Assembly: GCA_013400115.1 (NCBI GenBank)
Contig: VXBP01001113.1
Span: 696,980 to 760,979, forward strand
Source: Rhinopomastus cyanomelas
Taxonomy: Eukaryota > Chordata > Aves > Bucerotiformes > Rhinopomastidae
Length of the DNA stretch: 64,000 nt
Reading direction: 5' to 3'
Position 1 is the stretch's first letter, and the number at the start of each line of letters is the position of its first letter. A program made the position numbers and the translations under genes. A model generated the notes under the pieces. It did not search any database. It worked only from the letters and a program-made list of their open reading frames with translations, and was not told the DNA's origin. Below, one piece after another: positions 35,344-46,100 of the stretch.

Positions 35344-35463
35344 TGCCCAGCACAGCATCCCCTCCCGTCTCCAGTGCCTCCAATGATCCAGTGGGCTCTT
35401 ACTCCATTAACGGGATCCTGGGGATTCCTCGGTCGAATGGCGAGAAGAGGAAACGTGATGAAG
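35344..35463 (+). CDS. PAX2: PAX2 exon 5: octapeptide and basic segment
   Basis: Coding exon of 120 bp between TTTTGTCCAG (ends 35343) and donor AAG|GTAGGG at 35464. It completes the Val codon split from exon 4 and reads VPSTASPPVSSASNDPVGSY, then SINGILGIPRSNGEKRKRDE, plus one base of the next codon. The octapeptide YSINGILG (35400-35423) is the known docking site for Groucho/TLE co-repressors. The KRKR cluster is a likely nuclear localisation signal. The single leftover G joins AT of the exon at 56657 to make Asp, giving KRKRDEDVSEGS, the short isoform junction. In mammals a 69 bp alternative exon can sit between these two; I did not find it here. Confidence 0.96.
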
Positions 35464-36610
35464 GTAGGGGGAGGGGAGAAGCTCATCCTCCCTTTTATAT
35501 TCTTTGTCCCCATGTACAGGCTCCAATTTCAGGCCAAGGTTTGCAGCTGCTCCAGGGGCTAGATCAGTTTTAGCAACAGAGACCAGTTCCCCGTCACTGC
35601 CCTGCTGGCTTGGAATGCTCTTCTTCCGAGGCCCTTTCATGACAGGCTGCATCTCCAGACATCTGCTCGGCAGGCAGAGAGCCGTCTCCATTGCTGGAGC
35701 TGATCCCAAGTTCATTCACTGCTGGAAATGGCTGGAACTGAACTCCCCAGGTGCCAACAGGTGCCCGGACTTTGAACTGTGGGTAAACGCTGTTTCCCTA
35801 ACTCACTCATTTTCAAGCAAAATGCCACCTCAGAAAAGCACCAGCAATGTGGGAGTTATTTTTCATTCCCCTTGCAAACAAGTTCCTGCCTTGTGACGTA
35901 CTATGAGCTACATTAGCTGGTGATCATAAAGGCCCAGTTTTTGATGGGTAGCATCTACAGCAGAACTGCCATGCTTGCAACAGGTCTTCTGAGTACTGTG
36001 GCCCTAAGATTGTTACCTTTCATGAGGGCTCTAAGGAATTAGGATTAAGCTATCACCTTTTCCTTCCTACCTGCTGGGAAGGATGCAGGGTGGAGTGAAT
36101 CCTGAAATGAGCCAAAAACTGGAGCCTTGGGTCTAGATAGAATGAGTCAGGAGGACTGGGTAAGGTGTTGGTGCTCTTACAGTGGCTTTGTAAATATGTT
36201 GTTCTTAAGTTTGCTCTTTTAATTTGATGCATTCAAAAACTGAGGCATGAGAGGTGAACTTTTCTAAGTGTAATGTCTGAGCAGTTTGGTTCAGTACGTT
36301 GTTTCTGTTGCCTGTTGTGTAGGGGGTACCTTTTAGAAGTGACTCAGTGTGTTGTGTGTGTGTACTATTACCCCAAGACTGTGCGGCGCAAGAGAACATG
36401 ATGGTTCTCTGTGATACATGGTGAGAAGAGGAGGTTTTCCTAAGAAGGAGGTGCTGTATTTTGGAGTTTTGCTAGTAATTTTCTTGGTACTGGCTGTAGT
36501 TGAGGCTCACATCCGTAAGATTTTCATTAAAATAAACACAATAATCCCAAGAAAAAAAGGCAGTCGTTATGATCCCTTTAGCCCTAACACAAAGCACAAC
36601 TAGAGGCAAG

Positions 36611-36690
36611 GACCCAATCCAGCTCCGATGAAAGTAAATGGGAAGATTTTTGCTGATGTCATTGGAAATCAGATTCGGGCCTCAGAGGAA
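36611..36690. mobile_element. Old amniote palindromic repeat (MITE-like) relic
   Basis: GACCCAATCCAGCTCCGATG, AAAGTAAATGGGAAGATTTT, TGATGTCATTGGAAATCAGA and TTCGGGCC form an imperfect inverted structure. It resembles a common ancient repeat of turtles, crocodilians and birds (cctgatcc...cattgaagtcaatggg...). Family name not certain. Confidence 0.45.
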
Positions 36691-38605
36691 GATCCATTTC
36701 CCAGCTAGATGGCAGTAGGGCCCAGCTAAGAGAAAAGTGTAGCAATGGAAAGGCTAAGTCAATGCCTCAAAGTCAAAAAATGTCAGGAACAAGGAACTGC
36801 AAACATTGCAAACCCCTTCAGCATTTCCCACCATTATATATAGGAAACAGTGACATTTCAAACTGAGTGACAATTTTCTCTATGGTTGCACAAATGTTGT
36901 CACAGTTACATGGGGTTTTTGTGAACCCCTTTTCTCATAAAGTCCTGCATGCTGATCACCACCTCTCAACATGGTGCCTCCATACCTCATTTGGAAATGA
37001 AGCAGCTCAATCTGGCTTCAGTGGTTATTCTTTCCAAATACCTGGAAACATCATCCTGATTTACACGCAGCTGTAAGTGCAGTCACTTCCAGCCTCAAAA
37101 CCGGAGCTTTTTGGAACAGCATGATTAAACACAGAAACAACCAAGCAGCCAGCTAAGATTGTGACATACACAACGATATACTGACAGTATGAACAACTCT
37201 TTTTATCTGTTCTTAGCTTATAGCAGAGTTGAATTATGAAGGGCTAGCAACACTCTGCAACTCCCTGTCGTTGGCCAAAAGCCTACATATCCCACTAGGA
37301 CTCAAAAAGGTAAAAGACAATCATGGAGACATTACTTGTCTTTAGCTCTTGGAGTTTTAGGTGGCAATTACATGACAGCTGCAAGTACCTTAGAGAACAG
37401 CCTTCATCCTGCCATCCAAGATACCCACTGCAGGAAGATGTCATGCTCCTATTGCAGAGAAACCTTGCCAGCTGCCCTTAGCCAAGAGTTGAATTATTAG
37501 CTCACGCTGTCCTTGAAATGTGCTGAAAGACATAATCACTTTGTAGGGATGGGTCCTAAGATTAGAAGGGTCCAAGGGGAGATTTTACATGGGTGTTGAT
37601 CCACACTCACTTCTAGGAAACCTCCACCATAGCTCTGAGGGCTCCAATGGTGCATTCCTAGCTGAGAGAAGGAAAGCCTGGCAAGAAATCCAGTGCGGAT
37701 ACTTCTTTCATGCACCTGCTGGATGCATACACCTTCTCAGTATTTCCCAGACTGTGTGAGCACTGTTCCACTGCAGGCTTTAGTCTCATGTTGAAAAGCC
37801 CTTATAAGCTCCCAATGCACGTCTGCTTTCCCAGCATTTTGGGGATGACTCTTCCCTAAAGGAGGCAGAAGAGCAGCACTGCGCTCCTCTGCTTCTTTAT
37901 GCTCTGTTGGACCAACTCTGCTGCACGGATTCCTCTGTGAGTAATGGGGTTCAGAAGAAAGGGAGAAGTACCAAGCTGCTGCTGAATCCTCAGTTCTGAG
38001 AACCTTGTTAGCAAGCTCTGTGATGGCTGGGGGGCACATGTTGGGAGAAAGACAGAAGAGTCTCTATCTGAGCACATCCCCTCCCCCAGGTCCTCCTTGC
38101 TGCAGCTGGTGCCTGCATTAGACAGTGCCTGCACAGACGATTAAAAAGAGGAGAGATAATTATGTGTCAAGATGATGTAGCAGAACTCCCAAGTTGGACA
38201 GAAGGAGCCAGACGGAATCATGAGGTGGGCTCAGCAATGGACGCTGACAGCCAGGTGTGTCGCTCACAGGGAGTTACAGGGAAGTGGGGAAATCCCAACC
38301 TACCAGATGTGCTGGCTGCAATTGCAAGGGTGGCCTGGGAAGACTATGGCACTGAGAGAGAGCTTGGCAGGAAGGTAGCTCTGAAAGTCTACTAGTTGAC
38401 CCAAGGAACTGTCACATGAAAAATCTTTCCTCAGAACTCAGCAGATCTTCCTTACGTGAGGGCCTAGGAATTGTGGTTGGGATTTGCTCTGTCAAGACCA
38501 GGTATTTCTTTTGTTTCAGTTTTTGCCCAGTGATCGTAAACCATCTGACTTCTGTGACAGATTAGACAAAGCCTCCTACTATTTAAAAATGATTTGGCTA
38601 AAAAA

Positions 38606-38630
38606 TGTGTTACACCACTGGTGTAACACA
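38606..38630. repeat. Perfect 25 bp palindrome
   Basis: TGTGTTACACCA, a single C, then its exact reverse complement TGGTGTAACACA. It sits in plain intron sequence with no repeat family recognised. Confidence 0.85.
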
Positions 38631-39280
38631 ATATGTGTGATTTCTTGCAATCTATGGGCACTGCCATCGTTGCTCTGATTTCCCTCTGGCCCTTCCCACC
38701 GCTTACACCCACCATCTTCCTGAATCAGAAGCAGCTCTCTAGCATGTAATTACTTTCCTAAGACCACTGAGTGTTTTTTGTGGTATCAAGCTGCAGTTGG
38801 AAACAAGAAATCCTGGCTCTTCATTAATGTTGTACTGTGCTGTGATGGCAGACCAAACTCAGACAGGTCATTGTCAGAACAAGAAGCAGCAATAAGTCCA
38901 GAAGGAAAACCAAGGAAATTAATATGTGAATATTTCTGTTGTTCCATAACTCTCTGACTGACAGCTAAAAGGATGAGAATTGGGGTGACCGAGAGACACT
39001 AAAAAATTAGTATCACTCACACAGTAGTCTTGAGCACTACATAGGGAGAAAAGGGAGAGATGGTGAGAAGGGGAAGGATGGATAGACAGATGGATAATAT
39101 GAAAACAGTATTTCAAACTGTTCCCTGCACACCACAGCACCAGCTAGGTGAAACTTCTGGGATCTTTGCAAAACCACTGATTAAAGACAGCTCACTCTCT
39201 CTGTAGTAGGCCACAAGCAGGGATCCATCTTCCAGTGAGGCTGGTGCTGTAACATTCGCTCCATTATTAATATTGGTCCT

Positions 39281-39540
39281 TGACAATATCTGTAGTATTT
39301 GACAGCATTACTGGCAATAATATCTGCAGTGCTGACAACGGCAGAGCTAATATCCCCCAGTATTATCTGCATTAGCAGGAATCATATCTGCAGCGGGAGC
39401 AGACGTAATGTGTCCAGTATTATTAGTACCAGTAGTAATAAAACCCACAGGCTTTTTAGTACGATCAGTGCTAATATCAGCAGCAGGTTTGTGGGAAAGG
39501 AGGGGACGGAGTGATTGCTACTGTAAATGGCAATAATACT
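39281..39540. repeat. Decayed tandem repeat built on AATATCTGCAG
   Basis: Related words recur every 20-30 bp: GACAATATCTGTAG, AATAATATCTGCAGTGC, GCTAATATCCCCCAG, TATTATCTGCATTAGC, ATCATATCTGCAGCGG, CAGTATTATTAGTACC, GCTAATATCAGCAGC. It looks like an eroded minisatellite of roughly 25 bp units. Confidence 0.5.
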
Positions 39541-41839
39541 CAGGCTGTTTGCAGTAAAGGAATCCCCAGCGGTGATGGGAAAGCAAACCTGAAACAGCAG
39601 AAATTCCTTCTTTCATTTCTTCACCTGTCATTTTGATGATTAGAGTGATTTACGCTGAAGTAAGCAATGCCGGGCTATGTCAGCGTAGGGGGAGAGTGAA
39701 GGGTTCCCAACATTTTGACAGGTTTGGTGGTGTTTTTCAAAGAAAGGTACCCGCATCAGTGCACCGGTTCCCCACACTCTTCTTCACTGGCCTATGCAGA
39801 AGTGGGGGCTGCCTATTAGCAGTACAAGCATGTGCGCTGTTATTCCTGCAGCTGCAGGGTGTGTGGTGTCATCACTGCACCTCTCTTTGGTGCTGCACAC
39901 ATAGTTTTTGTGTGACTGTTATTACCATGATATTCTCTATGAAGAAGCATTGTGGTAGTTCTCTCTTCCCTCTCTCCAATTGAGAGAACTCTGCTGCAGG
40001 GGAGGGTTTTGGCAGTGTTCAGCTTGAAGATTTTCCTACTCGGAAAGTAGAAATGCCTCCTTCAAGGGGAGCGTGAAGCAGGAAGCTGTGCAACAGTCAC
40101 AGTCCTGAAAGTTGTTTTTTTCAGATAGTGCCCCAGAACATAAACTGTCTTGAAGAAAACTTTCAACTCAGTTGTTGATGTGGAAAGTAGCACAGAAAGA
40201 TAGGTAAGGAACTTAAGAAGGTCTGAGTTTTTAAGCAGATACTCAGCAGCTGAGGGTTCCACTGCAAGTATGATCCCGTTTGTGTTGTTCATAGTGGCAA
40301 TGATAAGAGAATTTAGGAGACACGTTGTGACATTTCAGGTGACTTTGTGTCACTGTCAGCTGCATCAATATGTGTTTGCAGGCAGTGTGGCTGTGGTTTT
40401 GTGACACTAATTATGAAATTAAATGTATCTCTACCTGCTACACTGCCCCATTACATGCTTCACAGAGGTGACTGTGAGTTGCCCTGGTGCTACATCTGAA
40501 CTACTGCATGCAGAAAGGTTGTCTCAGTGTGATGATTGTTGGTGCACTGGGGTAGGCTGTGCTGCTTTGTCAGGGCCATTCATATAGATGTTAATGCAGC
40601 TGACATCATGTGTTGACTATCACCTGGCTGTGACAGTGAAGCCAGTACAGTTACATTACTGAAGCACTGTGTAAGAGAGCTGTGTTCTCACAAAGTATGA
40701 CCATATTGTTCCACAGCATACTGGGATTGTTTCAGGACATACAGCATGATTATGCTGTCATAGTTGGTTCTAGTGCAGGGAGGTATAGCCCTGAACCATC
40801 CTGTAGGGAAGTAACATTCATTTTCCTGTGCTACCTGCACATGTACTTGCAGAGTACAAGTGAGTCCTTCCACTTGACTATATCCTGGCACCTGATGTGT
40901 GTTTGTTCCTGGGCATGTTAGATGTATTTCTGTTCTCCTAAAACTGCTGCCCTGTTGAAGACAACAGGGTGTGTTTGGATGCCTGCAGGTGACACAACAC
41001 TGTGGTGTGGCTGCCCTGTTTCGTCATGTGATTTCTTGTCACCACAGCTGATGTGTCTGCGTTATCCTATGCGATCGCTTTATTGCGCATCAGCAATAGT
41101 CTTAATGATACTGGAGATACACGCAGTTACATTGCCTCAGGTGCTGCCCCCACGTTCCAACCGTCTCGCGTAGTTATGGGGCACGCACCCAGCATTTTAT
41201 GGTTGTTCCTAGAGTGCTGCACACTCTCACAGTGTCCTCTTCCTTCTTTCCCTTGGACGGAGTTGCTTCAGGCAGTGTGACTGAATTTCCAGTGTCTGTC
41301 AGCTTGCAGCACCAGCGTATCACTGCAAACTGCAGTGGGCACAGGCTTATGCAGGCTCATTGTGCTGATACACACCAGTGTAGGTAACACGCCCTTCCAC
41401 ACCAGATAAAATCTAAACTGAAGAGAGAGTTTATTCTCAGCAGTCAGCCGTTTCTCCCTCCTGGGGCTGGTGAGAATCCCAGGAGGACACAAGAAAGGTG
41501 CCTGCTAGTCATCAAGCACCTCTCTAGACAAACTGCGGGAGGATGGCCAGAAAAGGAAAATTATATGTGGAAAAAGAGAGGAGGGGAAAACTGAATAAAG
41601 GAGAAGACAAGGAATAAGCATTGCAGCCCTGTCAGAAAGGCAGGCTGCTGCACCACCAATCTGGAGGTCAGTCTGTAACTAATTTAAACACCTATGGCTG
41701 CACACACCCTGGGAGTTTTGCTCAGGAGGACTCCAGGTAAGGGCAGGTTAACAGTTTACATCACAAAAAGCACTTTGAGCAGAATGCTTCTAAAGCTGCT
41801 TAGTTTGTCAGGGTTTGGGACTACCTGAAGACAAGTCCA

Positions 41840-42700
41840 TCGGGTTTCAGCTTTTTATTTGTGTGCACCTCTGCTTGTGTATTTGTGTCTCTAGGAATGT
41901 GTGCCTGTTTAGAGGGGTTTTGTATTTCTGTGTTCGGATCACTGGTTTCTACTCATCTGTGCTTATGTACTGGGGTGAGTGGCAGGTTGGACCCGTATTT
42001 TTGTGCATGCCTATGGTGACCTAGCAAATGTATCTGTTAAGCTGTGTATAACACTGCTTGGTAGGAGAACGTGTACCATGGATCATATGGATGCCTGGGC
42101 ATGTCTGGCTCAGTGTTAGTGTTCTGTATCTCTATGAATGCCAGGTGTTTGTACTCACATTTCGAGCATATATGTGAATGTTGTATATTTGTATGTATAT
42201 TCTGTGTGTCCGTGTTGTTACATACTTGGAGTATCGCTGTATCTCCGTGGTTGCTCGATACAAGTATGTAGCCTGTTAGTGCTCTGCACTTCTGTATATC
42301 ACTCGTACAGATGTGTATCTGCATTGGGGTTATACATTTGTGTGTATGCTGTTTCTCTATATCTATATCTCAGCTGTTCTTGACTGTGCGAAGGCTGTTT
42401 ATTTATGTAAATAGTTTGTACTTGTTTACATGATTTTGTACATGTGAATTTAAGGAAATTACTTTGAGTTCAGAGTTTTCATTTAGTTAGTGTATGTATA
42501 CTTCTGTAAGTTGTTTATTCAGAAATTACATTGAATGGATGTGCACCTGTATTAGTACCTTCTTGTGTCCCAGTTTGGATTCTTGTGTCCTTAAACGTTA
42601 CCGGCTACCTTTTGTGAGTATAGACATTTTCTTTAGGTTTATTGGTGTGAGTGCTGTTGTGAATGTGTGGTTGCCTGCCTCTTTATTTGTGGGTATTTAG
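41840..42700. repeat. T+G-rich, loosely repetitive block
   Basis: About 860 bp with strong T and G excess on the + strand and endlessly varied TGTGTATTTGTGTCT-like words. Neither a clean microsatellite nor unique sequence, it looks like a much-decayed TG-rich tandem array. The bias probably starts near 40300 in weaker form. Confidence 0.5.
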
Positions 42701-43104
42701 TTTGTAGTTACACCTTCTTCTGCCACTGTTTGACTCATCCTGGGAGGGGTTATTGCAGTTAGTGTGTCAGCAGGAGTCAGGCAGCTATGACTCCTCCTAG
42801 TGCCTCTGCCTACTCCACCAGCCCACTAGCGCAGAGGCTGCTGCTGAACTGTGTTGGTGTCTCTCTCTGCACCTTCTTGCTCACTCTAGATGTGTTGCAC
42901 ACTGTGTCTCCTGCATTCGGGGAGGTGACTGTTACAGTTTTTTCATGGATGAAAGGAGTATGGACATCTGAGGGAGCATGGTGCTTGGATCCATGCGGAT
43001 CCCAGGCTAAGGCACAGCGGATGACAAAATAAACTGCAAAAGGAACCCCTGGCAATATACAGCCAAATGGTGCATTAGAGAGTGTTGCTAGTGACTGGTA
43101 TTAC

Positions 43105-43240
43105 AGTGGATCAGGGTGCCCAGACGGCTGCAGATGGGGTGACATGGCAATGATACGTAAGGGCAATACTGATAATGTAATCAAGGTGACATGGCACTGA
43201 GGCACACTAGGGATCAAGGTGGCATGCTCATGATCCAGGC
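43105..43240. repeat. Short degenerate tandem repeat (ATCAAGGTGACATGG)
   Basis: Units GATGGGGTGACATGGCAATG (43132-43151), ATCAAGGTGACATGGCACTG (43180-43199) and ATCAAGGTGGCATGCTCATG (43213-43232), with a weaker GATCAGGGTGCCC at 43110. Spacing is irregular, 33-48 bp. Confidence 0.6.
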
Positions 43241-43954
43241 TGATCTATCAGAATAGGGATGGCTGGGGAACCTCTATGCAGAATCTGCTGAGTAAAGCAA
43301 AGGAGAACAGGAAGAGCAAGGTGAAGATCAGAAGCAAATCAATGGACCGTGGCTGTAGGAGTCAAGTAACCAGCAGTGTGGGACGTGCAGTATCTCTGTG
43401 AGGAGATCAGTTGCATCCTGGTGTAAACAGCTGTGGCAGTCTGTAAGCAGTGGCTGTTTGCATCACAGTGATGGAGAGAAGGGACAGCATAGTGACGACA
43501 TCAGATGATGGACATATCCTGTGATGGTAGCCCTGGACCATAGAGACTGTGTGGGCAGGGGCACTATTCCCCGTTGCTGGAAAAACAAAGAACCTAACGG
43601 GCAGTAAAACAAAAACAAAGGAGACTTGGAAGCACCTGACAGCCTTAATTCATCACAGCCTGAGATTTTTTTTCCCCCCTCATGTTCCCATTATATTTGT
43701 TTGTAAAAGTGGAAATCAATTTTGAAGGTAATTTTCTGGAAAGAATGGAAGGGAGGTGGGAGGGCTGGATAAGGCAGAGATGGCAAGAAGAAAAAAAAAT
43801 TTAGGCCAGGCACAGCCCAGGGGCAGCTCTTGGCAAGGTGAAAGAAAATTGCATATTCAATCTCCATCCATGAATCTCCCTTGCTGCTGCCCGCCTCCTG
43901 CTTGAAAACAATGAAGGCTTTCTCCCCTACACTGCACAACGCCTGAGTATCAGT

Positions 43955-44060
43955 GCTCACTTTAACTTCAGGGTCATTAATTCACCTGATTATTGCAGAA
44001 GAGGGTTGCAAAGGCATCCGTTCTAAAGAGCCCTCCCTTAGCTTATCCTGTGATTAGTTT
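43955..44060. promoter_or_regulatory. Candidate conserved non-coding element
   Basis: Contains GTCATTAATTCACC (43973-43986, the same 14-mer as at 18074-18087), TGATTATTGCAG and CCTGTGATTAG. Non-repetitive. It precedes the next candidate block by 150 bp. Inferred enhancer. Confidence 0.33.
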
Positions 44061-44209
44061 GGGGTGGGGGGAGTTAAGATAATGTGTTGTCTTGGACTCA
44101 GTTTAAAATGGGAGAGGTTGAAAAGGGCGTGGAAGGAGGCAGAAGTGGAAAGGGAAAGATGTGGCTCGGCTTGTTGTGGAAGGGAGAGTTGGAAAGCAGT
44201 CACTCTTGC

Positions 44210-44430
44210 GTCCCTCTGCTGTGGCGTTATTGCAAATTAAAAGTAGCATGTTCCACCCCATAGCTATCTTTCTAGGAGGGGAGGAGCATGAGTATATGTC
44301 GGCATGGGGATGGGGGAATCTTATCATTGCTTCTTCAGCAGCCCATTGTAGTGTCACCCTGTGAGGTGACATTTGAATTTACAATTCCGCTGAGAAAAGC
44401 CATTAATTCACAAATTAACATTTCTCCCTC
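44210..44430. promoter_or_regulatory. Candidate conserved non-coding element
   Basis: Contains GTTATTGCAAATTAAAAG, the inverted repeat TGTCACC-CTGTGA-GGTGACA (44352-44371) and GCCATTAATTCACAAATTAA (44399-44418). It is bounded on the right by CT microsatellites. Regulatory role is inferred from motif density and shared words with 43973 and 18074. Confidence 0.35.
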
Positions 44431-44451
44431 TCTCTCTCTGTCTTGCGTTCT

Positions 44452-44482
<31 letters not shown>
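44426..44482. repeat. (CT)n microsatellite, interrupted
   Basis: Two CT runs (44426-44439 and 44452-44482) separated by GTCTTGCGTTC. Confidence 0.9.
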
Positions 44483-44485
<3 letters not shown>

Positions 44486-46067
44486 TGGTTGTGCAAGCAA
44501 TTGAAAAGACAAAGGAAATAGCCTTAAGGAAGAGACTTTACTGCTACTCTGTCTGTGCAGAGATTGCTACTACTGCTTCTAGATAGATAAACCAATTACC
44601 TGAGCTGCTCTGTTCATGGCAGCCTCCTATTACCTCCTTTTGTAAGAGCTGACTCCATTGCTGGATTACACTGTGTGTATCTCATTAATGTAAACCAGCA
44701 CAACACTGGACACTGTCCCTGACGCTTCTTACTAGACACCATTGCTCTGCAGTGGAAGAGGGAACTGGGAGAGGAGTCAAGAGCAGAGGTGACGGTAGGC
44801 ACAATATACTTCCTAATGTGTAGGGACCAGACCACACAGAGAGCCTGCTTAGAATGCCTGCACCAAAGGAGATGAGAACCTCTCTTTTAAAGAGGATATT
44901 GCATGACATTAACCATCATCTCTCCCACGGGTTGGCAAGCACCAGGAGTGCAAGGCAAGAGGCCTCATATATGGACACAAGGTATGGGCAGCTCTTGCAG
45001 CCCCATTCTCAGCACTACTCTGTTACCTCCAGGTGCATAAATGTGTGTAGACAGGTTTGGAGGTGTAAGAAAGCTATGTATTGAAAGCCACAGACAGATG
45101 TAGCTACGTGTATTCAGGAGCTAACCAACTCAAAGAGTCCCTTTAGTGGCTCTGCCCTGCTATGCTCTTTCTCACCTGCTTACTACTGCCGTGGATGTTT
45201 GGACAGCAACCTGTGTGCAGTGTACACACATACACAGATGTGAGCACTCAACTACATGCTGTTGTGACCCCCAGAACACGCCTGTGACACTAGTAGCCTG
45301 CTTGCACATACACCCTGGCAGACATGGCTTCTCCCTACTTAGCCTGGTGAGGTTCCTTCATGTGGCTGCTGGGTGCATACTGGCATGCACCCTTCTGAGC
45401 ACCTTCTGGTGTCTCTGCAGACAGCCTTGTAGGAACATACCTGGCTGTTCCTGCACTTCAGTCTGGTCTCTACAGCGTGTCTGAGGAGAAGATGTCTTAG
45501 TGGTGTGGTTTACATAAAGACTCACTCTTACTCTTTGCTCACTATGCATTGTATCTGTGTAGAATTGGACGGAAATCTTCTCTGGCAGGTTTTTCACTCT
45601 GTAAGGGTTTGATAGTTCCTGTTCAAGCCATTCTCCTACTTTCATTAAAGGCAGAATCTTGCGGGGGGCAGTTGTCCAGATAAAAGAAAAACAGATCAGA
45701 ACACTGTTTCTGAAAGGCTGGTCTCCATGTGCTCAGCGCATAGGCAGTGCCTCTCTTTAGCACTGCCTTGGCTCCTTAAATCTTCCTAAAAAATTATTCA
45801 CTATTTATCCTCTTAACAAGAGCATCTGCCTCTGACATTCCCTGTGCCCCACACCATGCACAGCACATGGCTGGCAAACAACATCCCAGCATAACATCCA
45901 GCCAGTGCTGGAAGACAGATCACGATCAGTGGAGGAATCGGCAGGCAGTGCCAGTAATTCAAACCATCCTGACCGTTCAGTGAACCTGAACCTGCTGACC
46001 TTGACAGCACTAGACAGCAACGGCCTCAGAAATCCCAACCTTTAGAGAGGCATCAGCAGAGGATAGC

Positions 46068-46100
46068 TCTCACTCTCTCTCTTTCTTTCTCTCTCTCTTT
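46068..46100. repeat. (CT)n/(CTTT)n microsatellite
   Basis: Pyrimidine simple repeat of CT and CTTT units. Confidence 0.85.
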
